From: Semisulcospira habei
Taxonomy: Eukaryota; Mollusca; Gastropoda; Semisulcospiridae
Direction: 5' to 3'
NCBI GenBank assembly: GCA_036245525.1
Contig: BTPG01000007.1
Coordinates: 169,643,905-169,707,904 of the forward strand
DNA: 64,000 nucleotides
A model generated the notes under the pieces. It worked only from the letters and a program-made list of their open reading frames with translations, was not told where the DNA came from and did no database searches. Made by a program: the position numbers and the translations under genes. Shown here piece after piece: positions 1 to 10,547 of this stretch (position 1 is its first letter; the number at the start of each line of letters is the position of its first letter).

Positions 1-180
1 ATTGTCGGGGTCACTTGTGTCGCAGTTCCAGAAGGGAAAAGGAGAGGGATGTGTGTGTGTGTGGAGGGGGGGGGGGGGGTGAGGGGGTGGGGGGGTCGGG
101 GGGGTGGGGGGGGGAAGGGAGGGGGCGGGGAGGGGAATTGGGTTGGGTTATGACCTAAGTCAGTATGAATAAGGACCTGT
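1..180. repeat. G-rich low-complexity tract
   Basis: Long runs of G broken by single A or T, roughly 50-135, next to a short GT run. No reading frame or element end is visible. From here to about 420 I see nothing else. Confidence 0.8.
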
Positions 181-420
181 CACTCACACAATGCAAATTA
201 GGTTTACGTATAACTCTATAGTCTCATGAGGTCCTGTCATGGGCGCACACCACTTTGGAGAACAGCATGAGCACCTCGATGCGCAGTCTTGCCTTTCCAC
301 TACTGAGAAGGAAGACGGGCTGTGTATCGAGGTGTTAGGTCCATCAGGACTAATTTGTACATTTACTGACTTTGAAACAGCAAATGCACGTCAGGTTAGT
401 TGACGCAGAGGTTGACCAAT

Positions 421-635
421 TTAAGCTTTATCCTCGCCACTGCCGAGAAAAACAAAACACAACCCAACTGCAAGAGCCATAGATCCTCATGAGCCCCCGC
501 AGTTGCGGGGGCTCATGAGAATCTACGCCTCTTGCTGACACCACTCTCTATCTATGTTTGTTGGACGGTTGGGGATCCTCGGAGCTGAATTGATAAAGAT
601 TTCCGTTCTGCGTCCACTGGCAGTGATCCGAAGAT
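421..635. mobile_element. HP-A1 hairpin element
   Basis: The hairpin at 471-535 has a stem of the type GATCCTCATGAGCCCCCGCA facing its reverse complement. A left flank of about 45 bp holds CACTGCC and a right flank of about 95 bp ends in GGCAGTGA. Compared over all HP-A copies, the element consensus begins TTAACCCCTTCACTGCC and ends with its complement. Here the left TTAA (421-424) is present and the right one has decayed. It is non-coding and probably non-autonomous. Confidence 0.7.
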
Positions 636-670
636 GTTAGCCTCCGTGTATAGATTTCTTTTAAAGTTGT

Positions 671-750
671 TTAACTCATTCGCGACGTGCCGCCTTCGGA
701 TACGCGGCGCAAGCCGCGTAACCGGAGGCGGCACGTCTCGAATGAGTTAA
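671..750. mobile_element. HP-B1 hairpin element with TTAA ends
   Basis: This 80-bp unit begins TTAACTCATTCG and ends CGAATGAGTTAA, so almost the whole element is one inverted repeat. The stem carries ACGTGCCGCC / GGCGGCACGT and a GCGGC loop region. Six HP-B copies occur in the window (671, 18621, 19405, 38470, 46522, 49783). The flanking TTAA fits piggyBac-type target duplication, which is an inference from family knowledge. There is no coding capacity. Confidence 0.8.
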
Positions 751-1128
751 AAGACAATTCTGTTCCCCACATACCTGTCTAAGAGTATTGGCGTCATTAG
801 GCAGCGTGTGATATACGGTGGACACTGTGTAGGAGTGGATGGTGGACCGTCGCCGCGACTTCTGCTGGCTGTCGATCCACTCCTGGGACATGTTCAAATC
901 CCCCAAACCGTGGCCGTGCTGGCTGGGAGGTGGGGACAAGAGGTAACGATCCTTGGTTGACGGGCTGGCCCCCGCCATCTTCACGTCTGCTCAGACTCTC
1001 TGAAAACGAGAGAAAGAATTATTTGAATAAACAGAATTACAGTGATTACTGCGATACAGTTTATGCCTGTAAAACAAAAGGCGTAACCCTTAAACTACAG
1101 AGAAAAAGTGATCAAACACGATCAACAT

Positions 1129-1194
1129 GCAAGAGACACAGATGCTTACGAGTCCCCGCGGCTGCGGGGACTCATGAGGATCTATACATGTTGC
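1129..1194. mobile_element. HP-A2 hairpin element, core only
   Basis: GCAAGAGACACAGATGC opens a stem with GAGTCCCCGCG / GCGGGGACTC at its tip. It is a decayed HP-A hairpin, and its element ends are not clear. The stretches 751-1128 and 1195-1340 on either side show no gene or recognisable repeat. Confidence 0.65.
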
Positions 1195-1339
1195 TAACAC
1201 CACTTTGAAATCATGTTCCTTGGACGACTGGGACGTTTTGACGGAATTAGTAAATATTCATATTGTCATATTTCTTTGCATTGAACACTCTATGTCACCA
1301 TTTTGTTTTAGATCTGTTTTCCCTATTATCAAGTTCACT

Positions 1340-1700
1340 TTCTCATCATCAAGATGATGATCATCAAAGTCTCTCTCTCTCTCTCTAATCGTCTCATCAT
1401 CATCATCATCATCAAGGCGATGATCACGTTCCCTCTCTCATCATCGTCGTCCTCATCATCAAGATGGTAATCATGAAGTTCCCTCTCTCATCATCTCATC
1501 ACCAAGATAATGATAATCAAGTTCCCTCATTATCATCATCATCAACAAAAAGGATAATCATCAACTTTAACAGCAATCGTCACGTCTGGCGCGTCCTGTG
1601 AGCTTACCCTCTTAGTGGAAGAAAGATACTGTTTGACCCGTAACAAATTGCAACTTTTTGTCCAACTCTCATCATCTCGTCATCAACATCATTATCTCTC
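1340..1700. repeat. CATCAT-rich degenerate tandem repeat
   Basis: Irregular repeats of CATCATCATC and GTTCCCTCTCTCATCATC, spaced roughly 55-65 bp apart, with short CT runs. No gene is seen here or on to about 2010. Confidence 0.65.
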
Positions 1701-2009
1701 ATCAAGTTTCCGCAAAAAGAAGACCTGCGTTCCTATTATCTCCTTTCTTGCAAAATAAAGTGTAAGCTGAGTTCTCTTGAATAATACCAGCTCGGGAGAA
1801 ACTCGGGGCTGGACTCGTTCCAGAAATGAAATGAAGTACGCCCATGAAAATCGCAACCGCTGCCAAAATCATCCCCATGCACAAGCATCCGCGAAAACCT
1901 AATCAGTGGAGACAGTTATTATGATTAGTCTGCAAGTCGCGCAATCCCAGTTTGCAAAAGCCCCTCGGGCCCACGCCACGCCGTCAGTCCCCAGTACGCA
2001 AAGTCTATC

Positions 2010-2165
2010 GATGATGATGATGATGATGAAACGTTTTTATTCAGGATAAAAAGTTTTAGGCACAGCAATGCCTATCTTCCAAACTGTCCTGCTGCTCTAC
2101 ACATATAAAAATACATCAGACGATACAGCAAAAGATAAAACATATATAAGTAAAAAGAACCCATC
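2010..2165 (-). mobile_element. candidate LINE 3' end with (ATC)n tail
   Basis: Read on the minus strand, an AT-rich segment with CTGAATAAAAACG is followed by (ATC)6, which looks like the 3' tail of a 5'-truncated non-LTR element. It resembles the segment at 23769-23860, which is also attached to a GAT run. No coding sequence remains. Confidence 0.4.
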
Positions 2166-2354
2166 CCCCCCCCCCCCCACCCTCCACCACCATCAGAAGA
2201 AAAAAAAAATAGAGCCAAAGTCTGCCGCAGTGGGCCCGCGCACATGCCCGTGCCCACTGAAGCCGACTTCGGTCCGATAGACTTTGCGTACTGGATACAA
2301 AGCCAGTACATGGATGTGCAGGGTCCGACGCTGCCGGGGGCCTTTAGCTTACTT

Positions 2355-2833
2355 ATAAATTAATCTCGCTTTACATAATTTCACAGATGAGTTGCTTTCA
2401 TAAGAGACGTCATTTCTCTGGCTATCCAGAGGCCCAGGCAACATATTAACCCTTTTAGCTCCGGGACCCTCCAACAGGAGATGGATTGATCATGATAATT
2501 CAAGGGTAGTGCCAGATGAGCTTGGCGCCTGAGGGCGCCAAGCTCGTCTGGCGCTACCCTTGAATTATCATGCTCAATCCACCTCCTACAACTGGTACAT
2601 AGTCGTTAGGCAACACCTCCCAAATTTGAGAAATGGGACCTTGGGACTAATCCATCAAGCCAGCAAAACAAAAATCGACGGATGATTTTTTTTTTTTTTT
2701 AATTTTGTAAATTAATCTCGCCTACATAACTTGCCAGATGAGCCGCTTTCATGAGATTCATAGTTGTTCTGGCTACCCGATGTCCACAGGCAACATATTA
2801 ATCCATCATGCTAGCAGGAAAAAAATCGACGTG
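2355..2833. repeat. duplicated unit, one copy split by HP-C1
   Basis: Two diverged direct copies. Unit 1 is 2355-2449 continued at 2647-2680; unit 2 is 2709-2833. Shared landmarks in order are AAATTAATCTCGC, CAGATGAG, GCTTTCAT, GGCTA, GGCAACATATTAA, TCCATCA and AAAATCGACG. Unit 2 lacks the hairpin element and is therefore a natural empty site for HP-C1. The nature of the unit itself is unknown. Confidence 0.8.
2446..2650. mobile_element. HP-C1 hairpin element, TTAA insertion with empty-site partner
   Basis: The element proper is 2450-2646 (197 bp), flanked by TTAA (2446-2449) and CTAA (2647-2650). The paralogous unit at 2709-2833 has a single TTAA (2798-2801) at the same point. It starts CCCTTTTAGCTCC and ends in GGGACCTTGGGA. 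The central hairpin (2483-2581) has GTAGTGCCAGATGAGCTTGG in the left arm and a near-perfect complement in the right arm. The right-hand CTAA is read as a mutated TTAA. Confidence 0.85.
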
Positions 2834-3185
2834 AAATCAATATCAGTTGTGTGATTTTTTTTATGATAAAGGGTGTTCTCTCTACCAGAGAATTTTTTTT
2901 TTCTACGATAAATCGTGTTCTCTCCACAAGCGTAGCTGGGGACACAGAGACCTCCCTACTGCGCGCATTCCAAGTGTGAACATTCCTACTGTGTGAATCC
3001 CTACTGCGCGAACCAAACTGCACGAGAATTGCTCAAGAGTGAATCCCTGAAACGAGAAACGCGTTTTCACTGTGTGTATCAAGGCATATTATTTAACTCC
3101 TTTTCCACAGTCCAAGTGACTGGAAAGGATAATTGGTTTCGCGCATACACATCTATAACACTTCTTTCTCGTCTCATGCATGTAG

Positions 3186-3400
3186 TTAACTCATTCGGCC
3201 CCGACACACCACAGCAGAACATGGATTGAGCAATATAGTTCAAGGGTGGTGTCAGAATAGCTTGGAGCCCATAGGCGCCAAGCTATTCTGACACCACCCT
3301 TGAACTATCATGCTCGATCTGTCTCTAGAATTGTAATACAATCCTTCAGAGGGCAACTTCAAACTTTGGGGATTTCGGTCCTCGGGGCAGAATGTGTTAA
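3186..3400. mobile_element. HP-C2 hairpin element with intact TTAA on both sides
   Basis: TTAA at 3186-3189 and 3397-3400 brackets 207 bp. The ends are imperfect inverted repeats, CTCATTCGGCCCCGA on the left and the complement of CACATTCTGCCCCGA on the right. The hairpin at about 3225-3320 pairs GTGGTGTCAGAATAGCTTGG with its complement. The CTCATTC end is shared with HP-B. Confidence 0.85.
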
Positions 3401-4501
3401 GAAATAAATTCTGTACACGTACACTGATTAAGATATATATACTGACGAGCAAAAGAAACGCGACATCCGTCGAATCATTGGAGGCACTTCAGTGTTTCGA
3501 ATCATTTGGATAATTCTAATAATGTCTCACATTTCTTTTGTTCGTGACGTCAGCATACAAAAATCGAGCTGTGATAGTGTGCCACATGTCCGGCCTGCTG
3601 CTTTCGTTCCGATAACTTTGTCTTCTGATTTCACACAATCTCAGAGAAAGCTGATCGCAGATCAGGCAGTAAGAGCGATAAAACGCTTGCCAGTGGCAGC
3701 GAAATGCCAAAAGACACTTGCGCAAATTTATTAGACAGAATTGTAACCCGTACGTAGAACGCAATTTGCAGTGACGTCAAAGCGCCCAAAAGCAGCTGCA
3801 CAAATTCGTAAGATTAAACTGCATTACGTACTTATACGAAATTTGTGAAGACATTACTCATTTTAAGCTCAGCGTGCCCATTCAGCGTTGACAACTGAAA
3901 TCCATTATATCGTGACGCAAAACGGGAGACAGACCGACCATGACAGTTCAAGGGCGGTGCCAGAATAGATATTTCAATCGTCTGAACTAATAATAAATAA
4001 TAATAATAATACTGTTATTATATAGGCGCTTTTTCTCAATTTTGGCGAATCGACTCAAGCGCCGCGAACTGAACCAACACGCACACTCACGTAACGACAC
4101 GGATTTACGCCATTTAAGACAAACACAGTACAAGACAGATGAAGGGCCAGTTCAGCTACTGAAGTTACAGAGATTTTTGATCGCTTTAACTCGTATACAG
4201 TTATAAAAGAATTGAGAGAATTTCAACCTAAGGGCAAAGTACGTTCAATCTCATTTTAACTTTCTTTCAATGACCCAGGTCGTGTAATTTCGTCGTAGGC
4301 GTTCAGTATCTGTCAACAATCTCTCATAGACGTTCAGCATTAGTAGAAACATCGGGAGCAGGTGCAGATGCCATCTAAAGAGTACGGTAAAACACTGGCA
4401 CTGGTACAGGGCCGAAAGCCACAAGAAGAGAGACTCCAGAAAAAACAAAAAACACAAAGAGTGAGGGTAGAGGTCGGAAAGGGGGTTGGGAGTGGGGTGG
4501 G

Positions 4502-4503
<2 letters not shown>
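3401..4503. other. no gene seen; half HP-C arm inside
   Basis: Only an isolated left arm of HP-C at 3932-3968 (GACCATGACAGTTCAAGGG) is recognisable. Short open frames near 3490-3760 on both strands show no domain or codon signal. Confidence 0.5.

Positions 4504-4567
<64 letters not shown>
4504..4567. repeat. (GA)n microsatellite
   Basis: About 32 uninterrupted GA units, directly followed by GA-associated repeat copy 1. Confidence 0.95.
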
Positions 4568-4570
<3 letters not shown>

Positions 4571-4720
4571 TTTTTCTACTCCATCGATTTTTCTTCAGTC
4601 TAAAAACACAAGCCTTTAAACGACATCGATTTCTTACAGCCAGATCTAAAAGTGGCCTCAAGGGAGGTAAGTGCCAGTCTTCAAACACTTTTTGTCTTCC
4701 GTGGAAGTTTTTGCATTGTA
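4568..4720 (+). repeat. GA-associated repeat, copy 1
   Basis: Landmarks after the GA array are GATCTTTTTTCTAC, CTTCAGTCTAAAAACACAAGCC, CAGATCTAAAAGTGG, TCAAGGGAGGTAAGTG and CAGTCTTCAAACAC. The same series follows GA arrays at 29248 and 39831, so array and repeat travel together. It may be a SINE or a LINE end. Confidence 0.7.
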
Positions 4721-4890
4721 GGGTTTTGAAGCACAGTCACTCAACACCGAAAATCCATTAGAACAGTCATCAATACTCTCAGTAAGTTATGGGCCGCCAT
4801 GAACCACGGTCATGATTACAAACAAGCACAATTCTGTCACATTGTCAGATTTCGAACAAAACTGTAGACTACCCCAAAGCGCTAAAGGTC

Positions 4891-4964
4891 ATCGGGCCGA
4901 CGTCGGGCGCCGTTGGCCCACGCACGGCCTTGCGCGGGCCAACGGCGGACGACATCGGCCCGAT
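4891..4964. mobile_element. HP-K GC-rich hairpin
   Basis: ATCGGGCCGACGTC and CGCCGTTGGCCC in the left arm pair with GGGCCAACGGCG and GACATCGGCCCGAT in the right arm, around a loop of about 18 bp. It is the only copy in the window. TTAA ends are not evident. Confidence 0.65.
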
Positions 4965-4974
4965 TGCATTTTGC

Positions 4975-5110
4975 GCAATGGGACACTGCCTCGAGTAATG
5001 AAAACCCCACTGTCACTCCTTGTGATACGCGTCCTGAAACCCTTAGTCGTTTCCTTTAAATTCTGGAAGTGGCAGTGTGGTTTTACAGGGTGCGTGAAGT
5101 ATGACTCTCA
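4975..5110. repeat. short block of the GAAAACCCC repeat
   Basis: AATGAAAACCCCACTGTCACTCC and a weaker inverted partner (GTGGTTTTACAGGG, AAGTATGAC) match the degenerate tandem array at 39050-39590. Confidence 0.55.
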
Positions 5111-5171
5111 TAAAAAAAAGATATCTGCACATTCGCTTCCCTTTAACTGCCAATAATATATAAACGGAGTT

Positions 5172-5307
5172 GCTGGGGCTCATGAGGATCTGTGCCTCCT
5201 GCTGACACCATTTTGTACCCATGGTCTTCGGCCGGCCGGGACGCTGACTCAGAATTAACAGAGGTTTCAGAAACACGATCTGCGTCCATTGGCAGTACAG
5301 GGGTTAA
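5172..5307. mobile_element. HP-A3 half element
   Basis: It keeps only the right arm (GGGGCTCATGAGGATCTG) and the usual HP-A right flank, which ends GGCAGTACAGGGGTTAA with TTAA at 5304-5307. The left arm is missing, so this is a broken or internally deleted copy. Confidence 0.7.
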
Positions 5308-5519
5308 TACAGGAAACTTGATGACTGTGCAGTTTTTCAGGGTGTGAACCTATACGTGAGAGTCTATTCACGAGCCTGTGGACTGAAGCAGCAACTATCA
5401 ACCCTAAGCTGCGCTATCTACATGAGAGCCGGAGAAACGTGATAAGTTTTTACGACGAGATCTGCCACCGCTAACTTTTTGTAATCTGAAAATGCTCTTG
5501 ACAAAATCCCGATCAAAAG

Positions 5520-5621
5520 CAACGTGATAAATAATTGTGCGCTAGTCTGTGATTTTGGACCTTTCGACCGGTCCAAAATGACAGATCAGCACAAAAAGTA
5601 TGATAGAAGTTATCACGTTGC
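5520..5621. mobile_element. HP-D1 hairpin element
   Basis: The outer stem CAACGTGATAA / TTATCACGTTG encloses the HP-D core CTGTGATTTTGGACC and its complement. The inner stem carries several mismatches. It is followed by TTAA at 5622. The stretches around it (5308-5519, 5622-5915) hold nothing I recognise. Confidence 0.7.
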
Positions 5622-5915
5622 TTAAAGTAACCCTTAAAAAGTGCGATCAACTTTAATGGCAAGCACATTATTATATAATACAATTTTTATTGCTGACAAG
5701 TAGAACATCAGTCTATATTCGGTGCAAAGAAAATTAAAGCTTCCATACAACCAAAGTGCATTCAAGTCCGGATAAGAAGAACTCCAGGTGATGCTAAAAA
5801 TCACTTCTTAATGAGAGTTTGTATGAAGCAGATTGTGAAGAAAAGAAAAATGATTGAGGGAAACCAAGCACTGTGAGTGTTGTGTATTGTGTGTGTGTGG
5901 TGTGTGTGTGTGGTG

Positions 5916-6025
5916 TGAGTGAGTGAGTGAGTGAGTGAGTGAGTGAGTGAGTGAGTGAGTGAGTGAGTGAGTGAGTGAGTGAGTGAGTGAGTGAGTGAGT
6001 GAGTGAGCGAGCGAAAGAGCGAAAG

Positions 6026-6086
<61 letters not shown>
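5916..6086. repeat. (GAGT)n then (GA)n microsatellite
   Basis: About 23 GAGT units, a short GAGC/GAAA transition, then about 28 GA units. The long frames over it on both strands reflect repeat periodicity, not genes. Confidence 0.95.
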
Positions 6087-6089
<3 letters not shown>

Positions 6090-6353
6090 CCTTATCACAC
6101 ACCAATCGCAGACCGATGGCAGGCAGGCGGCTGAAAAAACCACCACATGAAACGGAAATGGTGGCAGCATCTACAGCCAACCTGGTACCCTGGCTACAAT
6201 CCTATTGCTAAGGTGATTCTCCCACAACCCACCCCACCCCCACCCCTCCCCCATCCCCCCACATGCATACAGCTACTGGTATTGCACTGTTTGCAGTACC
6301 GGTGACTGCATGCACAGGAGGATTGTCGAAACACAACAAGCAGAACATGAATC

Positions 6354-6526
6354 CAAGAGGCATAGATCTTCATGAGCCACCGCAGTCGCGGGGGCTCTTC
6401 AGGCTCTATGCCTCTTGCTGACACCACTTTATATCCATGAGTCTTTGACGGCTGGGGCTCTTTGGTGCTGAACTAACAGAGATTTCAGACACGCAAATAA
6501 GCACCCGCTGGCAGTGAAGGGATCAA
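6354..6526. mobile_element. HP-A4 hairpin element
   Basis: The hairpin is at 6354-6417, opening CAAGAGGCATAGATC. The right flank ends in GGCAGTGAAGGGATCAA, one of the better preserved HP-A right ends. The A/G choice in AGAGGCAT is matched by ATGCCTCT in the other arm. From 6527 to 7122 I see nothing. Confidence 0.7.
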
Positions 6527-7122
6527 ATCGTGACAGCCATTTATGCTGGACTCGTGACAGACTCTCCGGTTCATCCGTGGTTTGTGAAAAATATTCCCAA
6601 AAGATTAGGGATGGATTCGAGCTAAATTTATTTCTGTGCGTCTGCTTTGTCTAACAAAAAGAAGGCAATACGATATGACGTCACGATTGCGGCTCGCTAG
6701 CTAGGAGCCTTAAAAAAACCTGTTTGTCGCAAACATCTTACCAGCAAAGATCTTACTCATTTAAAAATTATATTCGCTTTCCGTGGACCGCCCAAAAGAA
6801 GTGGCCTTTTCCTAAGCGAGAGAGATAATTGAAAAGGTGTAACCAGGCTGTTTTTCAAGCTGCACGGACGTGTTTGCTTTCCGGATAAAAACACGATCCG
6901 TATTTTGCGTCAAAGCCGCGAGAAACTGATTTCCTGTCGACAACGCGCGATCTTGCCATTGATTGGTCCGAAGCAAACCAATTGTATAATGACATTTGTC
7001 ACGTGAGATTTTGACGATAGCGGCAAGTGAGCAGATTTGAGACGACTGAACTTTGTGTGGTCTGCCATGCTAAACTTGGACGCTAAGATCAGATCATAAT
7101 GACCACTAAGCAGATATCATGA

Positions 7123-7199
7123 TTAACCCTTTGCCTCAAGAACTAAATGACGACCATTCCATAGAATGGACGTCATTTAGTTCTGGAGGAAAAGGGTAA
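7123..7199. mobile_element. HP-M hairpin element with TTAA end
   Basis: TTAA at 7123-7126 is followed by CCCTTTGCCTCAAGAAC and a perfect stem AACTAAATGACG / CGTCATTTAGTT with tip CCATTC / GAATGG. The unit ends GGAAAAGGG with a decayed TTAA (GTAA). The stem sequence is unrelated to HP-A to HP-D although the end motif TTAACCCTTT is shared. Confidence 0.75.
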
Positions 7200-7299
7200 A
7201 CCTTCAGTGCTGCTGCATGACGAAGCCGTTCGGCGGAAAAGACATGTAACCACGCGTCTTTTTCGCAAGCGGTATCATCCGTAGCAGCAAATGAGTTAA

Positions 7300-7365
7300 A
7301 GGGACACTTGTGATTATGGACCTTTCGGCTACAAATTGTAAGATACAAAATCACAAACCAGTACA
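7300..7365. mobile_element. HP-D2 decayed hairpin
   Basis: TTGTGATTATGGACC and a partner TACAAAATCACAAACCAG form a loose stem with many mismatches. Confidence 0.5.
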
Positions 7366-7571
7366 CACGTTATCAAAACCCTTGACACGTTACTTTTCCA
7401 CTCCGAACAATCGAACAATGGCCAGAACTTGTTTTATTTTACCAGGATGACGCTGATGAATTTTTAAAAAAGTGTAATTTTCAGCACGATTTCCATCTTT
7501 GACAGACTAATTCAATGTCATCAAAGACAGTTTCAGATAACAGAAGTGAAGGGGGGGGGGGGGGAGACAGA

Positions 7572-7805
7572 GAGAGATTGATTGATTGGTTGATTGTACA
7601 TTGCTTAACGTCCCGACAGCAACAAGGTTTTCTCAGGACGTGCCTGCACTGCTTGCGGAAAAAAAAAACGAAAACAAAAAAAAAAAAAAAAAAAAACCAA
7701 TTAAACAGAACATTGAATGTATGTCGCCAGCCGGTCAAATACGTTAAATAAACCTAACACATGGGGCCTAAATAAAGCTAAGACCATTTAGCAACACACA
7801 TCCAA
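7572..7805 (+). repeat. SINE-like repeat, copy 1
   Basis: It begins with a (TTGA)n run, then TTGTACATTGCTTAACGTCC, CGACAGCAACAAGG, GGACGTGCCTGCACTGCTTG, an A-rich stretch, and TGTCGCCAGCCGGTC. Further copies start at 7811 and 63839, with fragments at 45193 and, inverted, at 22078. It has no open frame, and I have not matched it to a named SINE. Confidence 0.65.
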
Positions 7806-7810
7806 TATCA

Positions 7811-8402
7811 ATTGATTGTTTGATTGTACATTGCTTAACGTCCCGACAGCAACAAGGCTTTCTCAGGACGTGCCTGCACTGCTTGTGAAAAAAAACTAAA
7901 CAGAATATTGAATGTATGTCGCCAGCCGGTCCAATACATTAAATAAACCTACGCCATGGGGCCTAAATAAAGCTAAGACCATTTTAGCAACACACATCCA
8001 ACATCAAGAGCTACAGGCAGCGCAGACAGTAGGGAGAGTTTTAAAAAAGGCAAATACAGGTGAATGGACCAAGGGTAGACAGAAACACATGCCACAGAAT
8101 AGAAAGGAAACCCACCCTGTGGGGCTGACCATGGTGACCCTGGGAACTAAAAAGTAGTTAACCCCACCCAAGTCGACCAGGGCAGACCCGGGTGGGGGAA
8201 CATCCAATATCAAGAGCTACAGGCAGTGCAGACAGTAGGAAGAGTTTTAAAAAGGCAAATATGGGTGAATGGACCTCGGGTAGACAGAAACACAGGCCCA
8301 AAATAGAGAAGAAAACCCACCCTGTGGGGCTGACCAGGGTGACCCTGGGAACTAAAAGTAGTCAACCTCACCCAAGTCCCCCAGGGCAGACCCGGGTGGG
8401 AC
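7811..8402 (+). repeat. SINE-like copy 2 with tandem 200-bp units
   Basis: The SINE-like module (7811-7994) runs into two direct copies of a roughly 203-bp unit (7995-8200 and 8201-8402). The unit is marked by CATCCAA, GAGCTACAGGCAG, AGTTTTAAAAA, GGTGAATGGACC, CCCACCCTGTGGGGCTGACC and GACCCGGGTGGG. It ends at the (GA)n array at 8410. Confidence 0.7.
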
Positions 8403-8408
8403 CGGGGG

Positions 8409-8509
<101 letters not shown>

Positions 8510-8606
8510 TTAATTGTTCAGACAAAATGTCCATACAATGGAGTGAGACATTACATAATTTATAATTCAGGTGTACATAAAAGCCATATGGCGATGTTTA
8601 AATCAA

Positions 8607-8647
<41 letters not shown>

Positions 8648-8775
8648 CCATTCGATCTACGCCAGCACATAATAGCCACTTTTGACCTACATGTAAAATG
8701 CGGTATCCAAATCCAGGCCACAGCCGTGTACCACACAGACCAGGTCGGAGTAAGAACCACAGTTTGCACGTGGAA

Positions 8776-9742
8776 TCATACAAGCATGCTGCTACGGAGT
8801 TTAAATGCATGGAATACAAATCTTGCTAAATCGGCAATAGACTGCGGGTTAGTAGTGTCTAGGATACACAGTTCTTTCTTTTTGAGTTCCATAAGGTCAA
8901 ACTTACATAGGTATTTGACACGCAGTTCATCATAGAATGGACAATAAAACATAAAGTGATTTTCATCTTCCGCAGCCTTGGCACACAATGCACACACTTT
9001 CGTTACAACATTGGCAGTACTATATCTTTGTTTGTTACTTTGCAATTCGGTTATGCCAAGTCTAAATTTGATGAATAGATTTTTTGCATAGGTTGGCTTA
9101 ACCAGTTCAAAATAATTTTCTTGGACAAGTGTATGTTTAAAACTACGATACACAGTAAAACGTTCACTCTTAGAAAGCTTTGATGACCAGTTTTGTTTGG
9201 AACAATCAACCATCCTTTGTTTAAACTTGTTTATAAAAGCATTCCTGTTTCCAACACTTTGTGAAATCCACACATGACCAAACCCATTTCGAAAAGCAAA
9301 TTCTTTATCTTTGATACCCATGTTTCTTTCCCTTTATCGTCTAAATCCTTAAGCATATGATAAGCCATACTTGCAAATCTAATAACAGGTAAAGCACAGA
9401 GTCGAAACCAGTAGGAAACACATCTTACTGACGTTAATACTGGCAGGGGATATCGACCAAGTTCACCATAAACCATCAGGTTCGGTGTGCGGAAGTTGAC
9501 ATTAAGTAAACGTTTACATGCAAATGTATGGACTCTTTCAATTTCGGCACACTCGTTTATACCCCAAATTTCAGAGGCATACAACAAAATTGGGACAACT
9601 TGCGCATCAAACAGCTTGAATAAAACATCGGGACTAGCGCAGTTGATTTTCTTCAACATACAGAAAATCTCGATTACACATTTTTTTGCCTTTGTGACTA
9701 AGTCATCGACGGATGTGTTTAAACTCAAACGTGTGGTAAAGT
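8776..9742 (-). pseudogene. LINE-A1 ORF2 C-terminal part
   Basis: Encodes the region after the RT palm: LLYASEIWGINE, then a long helical segment, and a CALCAKAAEDENHFMFYC zinc motif of CCHC type near the end. One base is missing near 9290 relative to copy 2 (TTTCGAAAAG against TTTCGGAAAAG), which shifts the frame. The upstream part of ORF2 lies beyond the foldback insertion. Confidence 0.85.
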
Positions 9743-9755
9743 TTAACCCAAGGTA

Positions 9756-10298
9756 AAAGAAAAGAAAAGGGGAGACTGCCAGTGCTAATATTTTAGGAAG
9801 GTTACAAAGTAAAGTAGATTATAGCACTGTCAGGGGAGAGAAATGTGCATGATCGACCAGTGATCATAGATCTACTGTGGTGCATGGAAATTTGGCTCTA
9901 GGTGGTGGCATGGAATGTATGCCCTTGCAGACACCACAGTAAAATGTGGTTGTCTTTGCAGGTAGGCAGAAATTCCTGCCTCCTCCAGTATCGCCGATGG
10001 TGTGCTGAGGAGGTCGCCAAGACCGAAACAGCTGTCCACACCGGCTAAATATCTGGACCCCCCTCGGGGGGACCTAGATTTAAATTTCCATGCACTGAGT
10101 GGCTGGAACAGTGGGATATGTGATACGCCCCCCTTCGGGGGGGCTTCCATATGCATTGCTTTCAGTCACTTTTTTAGCGCCCCCTCTCTTTCCTATCTTT
10201 TTTTTTTTGTGCTTTGGCCACAGTAGATCTATGATCACTGGTCGATCATGCACATTTCTCTCCCCTGACAGTGCTATAATCTACTTTACTTTGTAACC
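9756..10298. mobile_element. foldback element FB1 with 83-bp perfect arms
   Basis: The arms at 9798-9880 and 10218-10300 are exact reverse complements over 83 bp, starting AAGGTTACAAAGTAAAGTAG. The insert is flanked by TTAACCCAAGGTA on both sides (9743-9755 and 10299-10311). LINE-A copy 2 has this site once and uninterrupted, near 25329-25341. Next to one arm is a tail, CTAATATTTTAGG with A-rich sequence on the plus strand. The middle holds GGGGGG/CCCCCC stems and further inverted pieces. I see no protein. A duplication of about 13 bp is unlike TTAA elements and suggests another mechanism. Confidence 0.85.
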
Positions 10299-10547
10299 TT
10301 AACCCAAGGTACTTATACATATTTACAACTTCTACCCTCGTTCCCCCGTAAATCCATTTTTCATATTTTGACAAATACCCACCATTTTGAAACACAATTA
10401 TTTTTGTCTTGTCTAGGTTAACAGACAAACCAAGTTTAGATGCTTCTTTGTATAAATTGTTCAGCTGGATCTGAAGGCCATTGGGGGTTGATGGAAACAA
10501 AGCAATGTCATCTGCAAACATCAACAAAAACAGTTCTGCTGCATCGG

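Noticed and set aside
5794..6211. Long open frames on both strands over GAGT/GA repeats
   Set aside because: They follow from microsatellite periodicity (SLSLSL, THSLTHSL, RERERE) and have no domain.
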